DNA of 64,000 nucleotides, taken from NCBI GenBank assembly GCA_003963405.1, contig RXIY01000032.1:62001-126000 (forward strand). The letters are read 5' to 3'. Positions 42,769-51,353 of this stretch are shown in pieces; the stretch's first letter is position 1, and every line of letters begins with the position of its first letter. A program made the translations under genes and the position numbers. Source of the DNA: Hyphomicrobiales bacterium (GTDB taxonomy: Bacteria > Pseudomonadota > Alphaproteobacteria > Rhizobiales > Beijerinckiaceae). A model generated the notes under the pieces. It saw only the letters and a program-made list of their open reading frames with translations. It made no database searches and had not been told where the DNA came from.

Positions 42769-43557
42769 TTAGTGTTTGGCGGGCGCGGTTTCGCCGGGCT
42801 TTTCGAATTTGATGCGACCTGCCTTGGCCGCGCCGGGCGCGCGCGCGAGTTTCAGACGGGCCGGGTTGATTTCCCAGTTCGAGAATTCAATCATGCTGCG
42901 CGATTTTTCCTTGCCGTTCACCGGCGTGATCCACACGAGCCGCGGCAGCTTGTCTTTCGCGCCGATCCAGAGCTGCGCGTGGAAGTCCGGATTTGAGATC
43001 GCCACGACGTCCGTCGCCGTCCCGCCCACGGCGTTGGATCGGCCGACGACGAAGGCCGATGTCAGCTTTTCCGTTATGGCCGCATAGGGGTCGGCGACAA
43101 TGAAGTCGACGAAGGGGAAATAGATGCCCGCCTTGTCATACGCCGCTTCGAGCATTTGTTCGAGATGTGGCGGCGCCGTCTCCACCGCGATCATGTTGGC
43201 GGCCGGAAGAAAAACGGCAAACTCCTTGCCGTCGTAATAAAATTCGGAAGGAGGCCCGTCGCCGAGCACCACAACCTTCAATTTGTCTGGCCGCTGGAGG
43301 CTCACATTGGAGTCGATCATGTAAAAAAGCGGTTGTCCGTTCGAAGCAGGCTCGTCGAAGGAGCGTCGGATTTTGACGGACAGCGAATTCGCCTTGGCGA
43401 GCGTCTCGCTCATTCCCTTCAATATATCGAGAGCCGCAGGCGCAATGGCGGCAGGCGAAACCGTCGACGGCGGCGTGGATGGCGTTTCGGCATGAGCTGC
43501 GGACAAAAGACCCGCAGCGCAGACCGCGCCCATCAGAGCTTTCCAGATTGCCTTCAT
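42769..43557 (-). CDS. DUF2092 periplasmic protein
   Basis: The 262-residue protein has a signal peptide (MKAIWKALMGAVCAAGLLSA, AHA) and, in the mature part, features of DUF2092: LKGMSETLAKANSLSVKIRR and LQRPDKLKVVVLGDGPPSEF, followed by the YYDGKEFAVFLPAANMIAVE strand region. The family resembles lipoprotein carrier LolA-like half barrels and is mostly uncharacterised. It precedes the glycine-rich protein in the same operon. No function is proposed. Confidence 0.85.
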   Translation of the reverse strand: MKAIWKALMGAVCAAGLLSAAHAETPSTPPSTVSPAAIAPAALDILKGMSETLAKANSLSVKIRRSFDEPASNGQPLFYMIDSNVSLQRPDKLKVVVLGDGPPSEFYYDGKEFAVFLPAANMIAVETAPPHLEQMLEAAYDKAGIYFPFVDFIVADPYAAITEKLTSAFVVGRSNAVGGTATDVVAISNPDFHAQLWIGAKDKLPRLVWITPVNGKEKSRSMIEFSNWEINPARLKLARAPGAAKAGRIKFEKPGETAPAKH

Positions 43558-44099
43558 TTTTCCCTCTCCCGAAGCATTTGCCGCGGCTACGGTTCGCGTG
43601 AATTATCCGGCGGCGCCGCAGTCACAAACAGCGGACATAAAGACAAATCACGCGAACCCACAAAGCTTTAGCCTAACAGACGCACTTAGCGGAAGATAGC
43701 CCTCCGCCCCGTTCTCACGGCGCGGCGGCGCACTCGACGGAGGCGCTGGCGCCGGACGAGTCCAGAAGCCTTGACGAGCGGTCAAGAAATGGCTGACGCA
43801 GAAATCCCCCGGTGGTGAAATCTTCGGGAAATTTCTGGTCAAGAACAGTCTGGTAGAGACTGAACGCGCAGCTACTCCCTGCGCAGCGCGACGGTCCGGG
43901 AGCTTCGACCGGTTGGCGTGGGAGCGGCCACCCGTTTTTCAACGAGTTGGCCGTTCCTCCCGCTATCCTTTTGGGTAACGGACCCACCATGTCCTTTTGG
44001 CCAACGCGCTTCCCCTTAATAGCCGAAAGGGCGCCTATGATAATCCACGCGCCGGGATAGGTTGGCCCCGAAGCTGCTGACCACCCGGAGAATAGCTAG
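43558..44099. other. Gene-free interval before the repeat protein
   Basis: These 542 bp contain no reading frame that looks coding on either strand. The plus-strand gene at 44100 starts at its right end with a weak ribosome site (GGAGAATAGCTAG before the ATG), so its promoter is likely to lie here. Nothing else is identified. Confidence 0.6.
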
Positions 44100-44423
44100 A
44101 TGAAGAAAATTGCGCTCGTTCCGGCCGCTCTGGCCCTTTCGACAGTTTTCGCCCTTGCCGACGGCTCCAGCACGCCGACCCCCTCGCTCGGCCAGCAGTT
44201 CGGCCTGACCCAGTCGATCGGCGACACCTCGAAGGGCGGCTTTGCCCTCAACAAGGGCCTGTTTGTTCAGGCGCAGGTTCCGGTCAACCAGGGTTCGTCC
44301 CTGTCCCTGTCTCAGAAGCTGGACGTCAGCCAGACCATCGGCAATACCTCCGAGGGCGGCAAAGCGATCAACAAGGCGACCGTCATTCAGGCTCAAATTC
44401 CGCTGAGCTTCAGCGCGCCCTGA
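44100..44423 (+). CDS. Secreted two-repeat protein of unknown function
   Basis: The 107-residue protein has a signal peptide (MKKIALVPAALALSTVFALA) and a mature part of two tandem copies of about 34 residues: LGQQFGLTQSIGDTSKGGFA with LNKGLFVQAQVPV, and LSQKLDVSQTIGNTSEGGKA with INKATVIQAQIPL. The shared pattern is (L/V)(S/T)Q(S/T)IG(D/N)TS(K/E)GG-A-NK-(hydrophobic)-QAQ(I/V)P. Amphipathic, Gln- and Ser-rich repeats of this kind occur in secreted beta proteins. No family is recognised. It is closed by a strong terminator. Confidence 0.75.
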   Translation: MKKIALVPAALALSTVFALADGSSTPTPSLGQQFGLTQSIGDTSKGGFALNKGLFVQAQVPVNQGSSLSLSQKLDVSQTIGNTSEGGKAINKATVIQAQIPLSFSAP

Positions 44424-44448
44424 GAACTTCGCTGGTTGGAGCTGAAAG

Positions 44449-44479
44449 AATCGCGGTCTCTCCGGCCGCGATTTTTTTT
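44449..44479 (+). terminator. Strong intrinsic terminator
   Basis: An 8-bp stem AATCGCGG (44449-44456) / CCGCGATT (44466-44473) with a 9-base loop runs into a row of T's through 44479. It lies 26 bp after the repeat-protein stop. Confidence 0.9.
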
Positions 44480-45091
44480 GCCTTGCGCCTCTGAGCGCGA
44501 GGCTTGGCCACGCGGCTGGTAACGACCCAGAAACTCATAGAAACAGCAGTGGATTACGCTTCCTGCCACACGGCGGACTCAGGCAGCTTCATCGCCGCCG
44601 TGTGTGGCAGCCCATCCCGCTCCTGCAAGCGGGATGGGTTGTTCTACGCGCGACGGGCGCGCGCCGGATTTGCGCTCAGCGGCGACCTCCCGCGCTCCGC
44701 CCTCCGCCAAGAACAGCGAAACGATCGGCGCCCTGGAGAGTGTCACGGGGGCGTAATGCGCGGACGATAGCCTTCCGGCGTTTCAACAAGGCTTTCATGC
44801 GGCGGCCGGTGTAGGTCCCCTTCAACCGGCCGCCTTTTCTCTCCCCATACGAGCGCACTGCGAGCCGCCGCGGCGGCGCGGGTAAGACGAGGCGGTCAAC
44901 CGCGGGCGCGCGCAAAAAAGCCCGCCACGACGGGCGGGCAGTCTCCTGATAGTCGCGAATCTTCTTCGCGCGCCTCTTTATGGGCTCGGGAACATGAACC
45001 GCCGCTGACTGGAAGCGCATGCTTCACTGCAAAGGTCGCGCGAATGGCGGCGGGCTTGATCGAAGTCGAATTCTCTGGCCCATTCCTGGCC
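44480..45091. other. Hairpin-rich interval without a supported gene
   Basis: This region holds four inverted repeats. The first has CTGCCACACGGCGG at 44563-44576 and a near-complement at 44595-44610. The second is a perfect 10-bp stem CCCATCCCGC / GCGGGATGGG at 44611-44638 followed by TTGTT. The third is GGCGGCCGG / CCGGCCGCC at 44801-44834 followed by TTTT, like a terminator. The fourth is GCCCGCC / GGCGGGC at 44920-44939, preceded on the plus strand by six A's, so it would end minus-strand transcription. Small RNAs are possible. Confidence 0.5.
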
Positions 45092-45907
45092 ATGGATACT
45101 CATGAATTGAAAAAGGCGGCAGAGGCCGCGCGTCACATCTGGGCGCATTGGCAGGCTGGAGAGACGCTGCGCGAGTTGCCGGCCGGGTGTCGGCCGTCCA
45201 CTCCGCTGGAAGGCTACGCTGCGCAGGCGCAGTTGCCGGAAATATCGGGCCGCAGCGTGCTCGGCTGGAAACTTGCCGCGACCAGCGCGGTGGGGCAAGC
45301 CCACATCCAGGTTTCGGGACCGCTCGCAGGTCGGCTGCTCTCGGGAAAGGTCTTTGCCGACGGCGCGGCGCTTTCGCTTTTCGGCAACCGCATGCGCGTG
45401 GCCGAGCCGGAATTCGCATTTCTCATGGGGCGCGACCTGCCGCCACGGGAGACGGCTTACAGCCAGGACGAAGTGATGGCCGCCGTCGCTGATCTGCACC
45501 TCGGACTGGAGGCGCCGGACTCCCGATTCGCGGTTTTCGAGAAAGCCGGCGAAGCCCAGCTCATCGCGGACAACGCCTGCGCCGGACAATATGTGCTCGG
45601 TCCCGCAGCGCCCCCTGTCTGGCGCGCCATCGATCTGAGCCGGCATGCGGTGACGGGAAAGGTGCGTACCGCGCGCGGCGACTGCTGGACGCGCGACGGC
45701 GTTGGGGCGGCGGTGCTCGGAGACCCGCGAGTCGCGCTGACCTGGCTCGCAAACCGCCTGTCGTCGCTGGGCCTGACCCTCAAGGAGGGGGAAATCATCA
45801 CCACCGGGACGTGCATGACCCCGCTGGAGATCGGACCCGGCGATGCCGTCGAAGCGGATTACGGCGTTCTTGGCCAGGTGCGCCTGAGCTTTCTCACGGA
45901 AGAATAG
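45092..45907 (+). CDS. 2-keto-4-pentenoate hydratase/fumarylacetoacetase-like protein
   Basis: The ATG at 45092 gives 271 residues, typical of the MhpD/DmpE hydratase family, which add water to 2-hydroxypenta-2,4-dienoate in aromatic meta-cleavage, and of related decarboxylases. Conserved pieces are VLGWKLAATSAVGQAHIQVS and AEPEFAFLMGRDL with the acidic metal ligands, then VADLHLGLEAPDSRFAVFEK, and GEIITTGTCMTPLEIGPGD. No other meta-pathway gene is adjacent, so the physiological substrate is uncertain. Confidence 0.85.
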   Translation: MDTHELKKAAEAARHIWAHWQAGETLRELPAGCRPSTPLEGYAAQAQLPEISGRSVLGWKLAATSAVGQAHIQVSGPLAGRLLSGKVFADGAALSLFGNRMRVAEPEFAFLMGRDLPPRETAYSQDEVMAAVADLHLGLEAPDSRFAVFEKAGEAQLIADNACAGQYVLGPAAPPVWRAIDLSRHAVTGKVRTARGDCWTRDGVGAAVLGDPRVALTWLANRLSSLGLTLKEGEIITTGTCMTPLEIGPGDAVEADYGVLGQVRLSFLTEE

Positions 45908-46052
45908 GCGTCTGCAATCGAATCACGCCGGGGCGCAGCATGCTCGCCCCTGCCCTTCAGCTCGCCTGAAAAGCGAAAGACCGCCAGCGCGTAAGCACTG
46001 ACGGTCTTGAAAACCGGACCGCTCAGGGCCGGTCATTCGCTTACCTGCGCGA

Positions 46053-46124
46053 TTAGAGGCGCGTCAGGGTAACAGCGGAGATGATGACCATAGCCAACAT
46101 GCAAGCGGGAATCAGCCAACCCAT
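46053..46124 (-). CDS. 23-residue single-helix membrane miniprotein
   Basis: The frame reads MGWLIPACMLAMVIISAVTL then TRL and a stop. An excellent ribosome site AGGGAGG lies five bases before the ATG. The peptide is essentially one hydrophobic helix with a polar C-terminus, like the small membrane subunits and regulators known from enterobacteria. I do not recognise a family. A stem GACCG / CGGTC at 46017-46034 followed by CGGTTTTC on the minus strand may be its terminator. The match of a strong ribosome site to a helix-sized frame is the evidence. Confidence 0.55.
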   Translation of the reverse strand: MGWLIPACMLAMVIISAVTLTRL

Positions 46125-46463
46125 TTGAACCTCCCTCTGGGGAACGCCATTTGACGGCGTCGTTATTTGCAGCTTTACGCGGGAAGCATCACACCGGAGG
46201 GGGCGGTTTTTGTCAAGCCCTATCGCGCCGCTGTCCACCTGAACCCTGCGGACCGGTCCCTCGCCCCGGCCTGCCCCACGCCCCTGGCCGGCTCCTTGCA
46301 TATCACTGAAAAAGATAGGCTTTCAGCTGATTGATGGACGCCGATCACCTTCCAAAGCGCATGAACATTCAGCCCCGCGACGCGTTCCACGGCATGACCG
46401 ACCCCAGCAAGCGCAATGGCGGCCCATGGCGGGCGCGTCGGCGCTTCCGCCAAGGAGACCGTG

Positions 46464-47981
46464 ATGCGAACGAGGCTTTTTCTCTCGGCGGCCGTAGCGA
46501 CTCTGTCGCTCTGCCTCTCTCAGGGCTATGCGCAGCAGGCCGGGCGGCAGCCGGCAGGAGGCGAGGCGACGAAGCAGGGCGAATCAGCAAGAATGCAGAA
46601 GCCCGACGAGAAGGGCGCCACGTCACAGCGCCGCGATGAGCGGGCGCAGGAACAGAGGCGCGAACATGGGGCGCAGCAAACGGCGGAGAAATCCGAGCGC
46701 CACGGGGCATCCGCAAAGGACGAGCAGAAGCACGAGGCGACCAAGGCCGAGGAGAAGAGCGAGGCCGCAAAGGGCGGAGAGAAGCACGGGAGCGCCAAGA
46801 AAGGTGAAAAGCACGGCGCCGGAAAGAACGATGAGCGGCGGGGCGCAATCAGCGACCAAGATAGCCGCGCGGCAGCCGCTCAGCGCGGGCAGAACAGCGA
46901 CCGGCAAGAGCGGACGGGCGAAAGAGCAAGCGAACGAACCGGGGCTGGCCCCAATGAACGCACTGGCGCCGCGGCGGCTGAAAATGAGCGCCGGGGCGCC
47001 CAGCCCGAGGGCGAAAGGACCGGCCGATTCGGGCAAGCGGAACGTGGGCAGGCGGAACGCGGACAGGCTGAGCGCGCGCAAGCCGAGCGTGAGCAGGCGC
47101 AGCGCGCGCAGGCCGAGCGCGGCCAGATCCAGCGGCGCGGCGAGAACGCGCCTGGCGTCGCCGAGCAGCAACAGCGGGGCGCGGAGCGGTCACTGAGGGG
47201 CTCGGAGACGGCGCGGGGCGCCGAAGCCACTCAGCGCGGCGGCCGGGGCGAGGCCTATGGATACGCCGGGCGCGAGGGCCAGGGCGGGCGCGTTCAGCTG
47301 GGCGAACGCCAGCAGAATCAGGTGCGCCAGATCCTCGAGCAGCGCGGCGCGCGCAGCTTCACCCGCAACGACTTCAACCTTCAGATCGGCGCCGTCGTGC
47401 CGCCCAATGTGCAGTTCTACCCACTGCCCCCGGATGTTCTGGCCATGGCTCCGCAGTTCCGCGGCTATGATTATGTGATGGTCGACAACGATGTCGCCAT
47501 TATCGACCCCGGCACGAGGGAGGTGGTGACCGTGCTCGGAGAGGGCGGACCGCCCGCCGCGACCTACGGTTACGAGGAGCGTGAAGGCGGCGGCTATTAC
47601 GGCGGCCCCGGCGGCTACGAGCGGCGTCAGGGGCGCGCTTACGGGACTGCGCGGCGTGACGAAGAGGGCTACCGCGGCGGCGGCGCCCGCGAGCGTCGCG
47701 GCGAGGCCTATGGCTACGCCCCGCGCGTGCGCCTGGATACCCGGCAGGAGCGCGCCCTTTATCGGGGAATCATCAGTGAAGCCCGCTCGAATCTGCGGCA
47801 GGTCTGCGTGCGCGTCGGCGACCGGGTTCCCGAGTCCGTCGATATCGAGCCCGTGCCGCGCAACATCGCCGCCGAGGCGCCGGACGCCGAGCGTTTCGAT
47901 TACTTCGTCCTCAACGATCAGGTGGTGCTGGTCGATCCCGACACGCGGACCGTCGTCGACATGATCGAGCAGCCCAGGTGA
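46464..47981 (+). CDS. DUF1236 periplasmic protein with a long charged repeat region
   Basis: Starting at ATG 46464 after AAGGAG, the 505-residue protein has a signal peptide (MRTRLFLSAAVATLSLCLSQ). Residues about 30-240 are Lys/Glu/Arg/Gln-rich low complexity with repeats such as GQAERGQAERAQAER. Two DUF1236 copies follow: FNLQIGAVVPPNVQFYPLPP with YDYVMVDNDVAIIDPGTREV, and VRVGDRVPESVDIEPVPRNI with FDYFVLNDQVVLVDPDTRTV. DUF1236 is common in rhizobial-type bacteria and has no known function. A strong terminator follows. Confidence 0.88.
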   Translation: MRTRLFLSAAVATLSLCLSQGYAQQAGRQPAGGEATKQGESARMQKPDEKGATSQRRDERAQEQRREHGAQQTAEKSERHGASAKDEQKHEATKAEEKSEAAKGGEKHGSAKKGEKHGAGKNDERRGAISDQDSRAAAAQRGQNSDRQERTGERASERTGAGPNERTGAAAAENERRGAQPEGERTGRFGQAERGQAERGQAERAQAEREQAQRAQAERGQIQRRGENAPGVAEQQQRGAERSLRGSETARGAEATQRGGRGEAYGYAGREGQGGRVQLGERQQNQVRQILEQRGARSFTRNDFNLQIGAVVPPNVQFYPLPPDVLAMAPQFRGYDYVMVDNDVAIIDPGTREVVTVLGEGGPPAATYGYEEREGGGYYGGPGGYERRQGRAYGTARRDEEGYRGGGARERRGEAYGYAPRVRLDTRQERALYRGIISEARSNLRQVCVRVGDRVPESVDIEPVPRNIAAEAPDAERFDYFVLNDQVVLVDPDTRTVVDMIEQPR

Positions 47982-48023
47982 CGTCGAAGTCCCCGCGGCG
48001 TTGAGCCGCCCAACAACGCCGCG

Positions 48024-48057
48024 AAGGCGCCGGAACCACCCCGGCGCCTTCCATTTT
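48024..48057 (+). terminator. Strong intrinsic terminator after the DUF1236 gene
   Basis: A 10-bp perfect stem AAGGCGCCGG (48024-48033) / CCGGCGCCTT (48041-48050) with loop AACCACC is followed by CCATTTTTT. It may also serve the minus-strand small gene that ends at 48076. Confidence 0.88.
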
Positions 48058-48075
48058 TTGAAGAGTCGCGGATGC

Positions 48076-48279
48076 TCAAGCCGGCCGGTGCGCCTTGTGC
48101 GCCTTAGTCAGCGCGGAATGGCGCTCGTGCTTGTGATGCTTATGCTTGGCGGGCTTGGTCTTCATCGGTTCGCTGGCGGCGGCGGCCGGCTCTTCGCCGG
48201 TCGCGGCGAAGCTCGGTTGCGCCATGCCGGCGGCGGCGATCAGAAGGGCGAAAGCAAAAAGAGCGGCGTTCTTCATCAT
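48076..48279 (-). CDS. Small secreted His/Lys-rich protein
   Basis: The 67-residue protein has a signal peptide (MMKNAALFAFALLIAAAGMA) followed by an Ala/Glu stretch and a strongly basic C-terminus (KTKPAKHKHHKHERHSALTK with six His). The His cluster might bind metal, or the protein may be a small basic periplasmic factor. No family is recognised. It is a stand-alone minus-strand gene between the DUF1236 and chloride-channel genes. Confidence 0.65.
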   Translation of the reverse strand: MMKNAALFAFALLIAAAGMAQPSFAATGEEPAAAASEPMKTKPAKHKHHKHERHSALTKAHKAHRPA

Positions 48280-48399
48280 CGGCTCCTACAGGTCTGGTCC
48301 CTGCTCCCCAGCAACGATGAAAAAGATGGCGCTCGCCGCCTGAACCAGCCCTGAAATCGCTATTCATGCGATATTCAGCCGATTGGAGGCCCGCGCGAC

Positions 48400-49761
48400 T
48401 CACCGGCGCAGCAGCCGTTCGCGCAGCGACTCATAAATCGGCGCTTCGCTAAGGAGCGTCGGCGCAAGCATCGCGGTGAAGCAGGCGGCCAGCATCGGCA
48501 ACAGCAGCACGGCGTTGCCCGTCATTTCAGTAACCAGAACCATGCCGGTGAGCGGCGCACGCACGGCGGCGGTGAACAGCGCCGTCATGCCGACCACGGC
48601 GAAAGCCTGCGGCTGGATATCGAGACCCGGGAGCAGCAGGCCGCAGATCACCCCGAAAAAGAGCCCCGCCAACGCCCCGAGCGCAAGCATCGGCGCGAAG
48701 AGCCCGCCGGGCGTTCCTGTCGCATAGGAAGTCGATCCCAGCCCAAACCGCAGCATCAGCACGAATGGGAGGATGAAAATGTCCTGCGAGCCCGACAGCG
48801 CCGCCTGGGTGATGCCGTCGCCGCCGCCGACGAGCCTCGGCGCGAACCAGGCAAGCGCCCCGACCGCCGCGCCAGTCAACGCCGCGCGCACTTCGACCGA
48901 CGTTCCCGAAAAGCTGTCATAGACGGCGAGCGTCGCAAAGAGCAGGCGGTTGTAGAAGACGCCCAGGAAGCCCATCAGCCCGCCGAAGACGAAGAAAAGC
49001 GGGCCGATCGCTGGCGCGGGGTAGTTGAGCGAGGTTGCGAATTCGGGCGAGTCCCCGAGCAGGAAATGGGCCGTGGCGATCGCGGTCGACGAGGCGCCGA
49101 GCGCGGCCATGGCCGTGCGATGCTCGAATTTCTGAACGAGCTCCTCGAGCACAAAGACCGCTCCCGCCATCGGCGCATTGAAGGCCGTCGCCAGCCCCGC
49201 CCCGGCGCCCGCCGCGAGCAGCGCGCGGCAATCGGGCCAGTTTCTCCGAGAGATTTTTCCGACGAACTGGCCGATCACGGCGCCGATCTGGACGCTTGGT
49301 CCTTCCCGGCCGAGGGCGAGCCCCGACCCGATGGCGAGCACGCCGCCAAAGAATTTCACCGGCAACAGAACAAAGGGAGCGGGCGGCGCTTCGCCGTGAA
49401 GAACCGCTTCGACGTGGGGAATGCCGCTCCCCGAGGCATGGGGCGAGAATCGCTTCACCATCCAGGCGGCGACGCAGGCGGCAAGGGCGCAGACCGCTAT
49501 GCTGCACGACAGGCCAAACAGCCCCCTGCCCTGCGCCCACGCAACAAGAACGTCCCGCAGCCTGTCGGCTGCGTCGAGCGACAGCCGATAGAACGCTCCG
49601 ACGACGCCTGCGGCGGCGCCGACGACCAGCGCCAGCGCCGAAAGCACGAGAAGATCGAAATGATAGCGCGCCGCCTCAGCACGCTCCTTTGCCCCGACGG
49701 CCGTAATCGGCTCCCCCTCCCGCGCATGCGGGGAGAGTTGGAAAGGAGGCCCGCCGTTCAC
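48400..49761 (-). CDS. ClC-type chloride channel/transporter
   Basis: The GTG at 49761 gives 453 residues, close to ClcA. Motifs of the ClC family are visible: GSGIPHVEAVL (filter serine), GREGPSVQIG with the gating glutamate, and TPGGLFAPMLALGA near the C-terminal pore. About ten to twelve hydrophobic segments are spaced as expected. ClC proteins either exchange H+ for Cl- or act as channels. The upstream frame runs further but adds a non-hydrophobic stretch unlikely to belong. Confidence 0.93.
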   Translation of the reverse strand: MNGGPPFQLSPHAREGEPITAVGAKERAEAARYHFDLLVLSALALVVGAAAGVVGAFYRLSLDAADRLRDVLVAWAQGRGLFGLSCSIAVCALAACVAAWMVKRFSPHASGSGIPHVEAVLHGEAPPAPFVLLPVKFFGGVLAIGSGLALGREGPSVQIGAVIGQFVGKISRRNWPDCRALLAAGAGAGLATAFNAPMAGAVFVLEELVQKFEHRTAMAALGASSTAIATAHFLLGDSPEFATSLNYPAPAIGPLFFVFGGLMGFLGVFYNRLLFATLAVYDSFSGTSVEVRAALTGAAVGALAWFAPRLVGGGDGITQAALSGSQDIFILPFVLMLRFGLGSTSYATGTPGGLFAPMLALGALAGLFFGVICGLLLPGLDIQPQAFAVVGMTALFTAAVRAPLTGMVLVTEMTGNAVLLLPMLAACFTAMLAPTLLSEAPIYESLRERLLRR

Positions 49762-49930
49762 GAGGCGCCGCCCACAGCGCCAACCATGGGCGAAACTTCG
49801 ACGCAGTCCCGCCAGAGGGCGAGCGGGATATGTTTGTTGGCGAGCATGAGTTTGGTCGGATCCGGTTGAACAGGCGGCCGAAGCTTTCTGAATGTAGCCG
49901 CTGACATAAGCTGCCGGCAATGCTACGGTT

Positions 49931-51268
49931 TCAGCTGATCGAATCCAACGGCAAGCGCAGTTCGTAGCGCAAGCCGCCCGGCTCATAGGCCACAGTCGCT
50001 TCGCCGCCGAACTGCCTCGGCGACTCGAGCAGGATGAAACTGCCAAACCCCTTGCGCGCCGGGGCGGTCGCCGGCGGGCCGCCCACCTCCTGCCAGTTGA
50101 AGACAAGGATCTGCCGGCCGTCGATCGTCTCGATCTCCTTTTGAACGGAGACCCGTCCGCTCGGGACCGACAACGCCCCATGCTTGACGGCGTTTGTCAG
50201 AAGCTCGTGCACGATGAAGGAAAAAGCCTGCCCGACCTTGGCGTTGACGCGGACATTGACGCCTGTCGACATCACCTGGTCTTTGAACCCGCCGATCGCA
50301 ATGTCGAACAGCCGGTCGAGCGAGATGTTCTTGAACATCGACTCGGAGAGAACGGCATAGGCGTCCGCCAGCAGCTGAACGCGTTGCGTCAATATATCCG
50401 CCGCCTCGGCGACGTTTCGGCCCCGCGTCAAGGTGCGGCGGATCATCGCCAGAATGACCGCGAACATATTGCCAACGCGGTGCTCCAGCTCGCGGGCGAG
50501 CACCGCCTGGCTTTCCTCGTGCTGCTTCCTTTCCGTTATGTCGGTGATCATGGCGAGAACGGCCTTCTGCCCGTTCCACTCCATGGGGTTCAATCCGATT
50601 TCGAGGGGAACCTCGCTGCCGTCCTTGCGTCGGCCCGCCAGATCGCGGCCCGCCCCCATCGGCCTCGTCTCGGGTGCGGCTTGGAACCGGCTTCGAAGAC
50701 CGACATGAACGGGCGCGACGCTTCTCGGCACGAGCATTTCGACGCTGCTGCCGATCAACTCTTTGCGGTCATAGCCAAATAGCTTCTCGGCGCTGGAATT
50801 GGCGTCCACTATCTCGCCGCGCGGCCCAACCACGATAATGCCGTTGGGCGCCGCTTCGATGAGCGCACGCTGCCCCTGCTCCTGCAGGGCGATTCTGTCG
50901 ATTGCGCTCTGCAGCAGCGAGACGACGCCTGCGATCAATCCGGAAACGAAACTGAAGGACAGGAGAGAAACCACTGCCTTTGCGCTGAGCTTCCAGGCGA
51001 GCGATGGCTCCAGAAAAAAATACCAGGCGACGCCGACCGAGCAGGCGGCTGCGAAAAGTCCCGCCCCCAGCCCGCCCACGACGGTCGCCACGAGCACCGC
51101 CGGAAAGAAGGTGAGAAAAGGAACCCCCTCGATGAACCAGTCGCTCGCCGTCAGACGGATCCATGCGGCGAGCGCCACCGCCCCGATGGCCACGGCGTAA
51201 GCGACGGCCGGCCGCTGCCGCGCCACCATGAACGCCATAAGAGCGTTTGTCGCCCTCTCTGACCGCAT
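49931..51268 (-). CDS. Sensor histidine kinase of the HWE type with a DUF4118-like membrane domain and PAS
   Basis: Beginning at ATG 51268, the 445-residue protein starts with four hydrophobic segments (for example FLTFFPAVLVATVVGGLGAG) like the DUF4118 region of KdpD. A PAS domain follows (IEAAPNGIIVVGPRGEIVDA and AMITDITERKQHEE), then an HWE-type kinase core: ELEHRVGNMFAVILAM (phospho-His), HELLTNAVKHGAL (N box) and the Trp-containing FNWQEVGGP. HWE kinases are frequent in alphaproteobacteria and respond to light, stress or chemicals. No response regulator is adjacent, the nearest being at 59868. Confidence 0.9.
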   Translation of the reverse strand: MRSERATNALMAFMVARQRPAVAYAVAIGAVALAAWIRLTASDWFIEGVPFLTFFPAVLVATVVGGLGAGLFAAACSVGVAWYFFLEPSLAWKLSAKAVVSLLSFSFVSGLIAGVVSLLQSAIDRIALQEQGQRALIEAAPNGIIVVGPRGEIVDANSSAEKLFGYDRKELIGSSVEMLVPRSVAPVHVGLRSRFQAAPETRPMGAGRDLAGRRKDGSEVPLEIGLNPMEWNGQKAVLAMITDITERKQHEESQAVLARELEHRVGNMFAVILAMIRRTLTRGRNVAEAADILTQRVQLLADAYAVLSESMFKNISLDRLFDIAIGGFKDQVMSTGVNVRVNAKVGQAFSFIVHELLTNAVKHGALSVPSGRVSVQKEIETIDGRQILVFNWQEVGGPPATAPARKGFGSFILLESPRQFGGEATVAYEPGGLRYELRLPLDSIS

Positions 51269-51353
51269 CTCCCGGCGCGCCTCCGATGAGGCGCAGATAG
51301 TGTCTCGCATCCGGGCGACGATAGGCGCTCGGCGTCAATCGTCAAGGATCAGA

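Noticed and set aside
43715-43990. Minus-strand frame in the interval before the repeat protein
   Set aside because: Proline/arginine-rich translation, no conserved features and no ribosome site.
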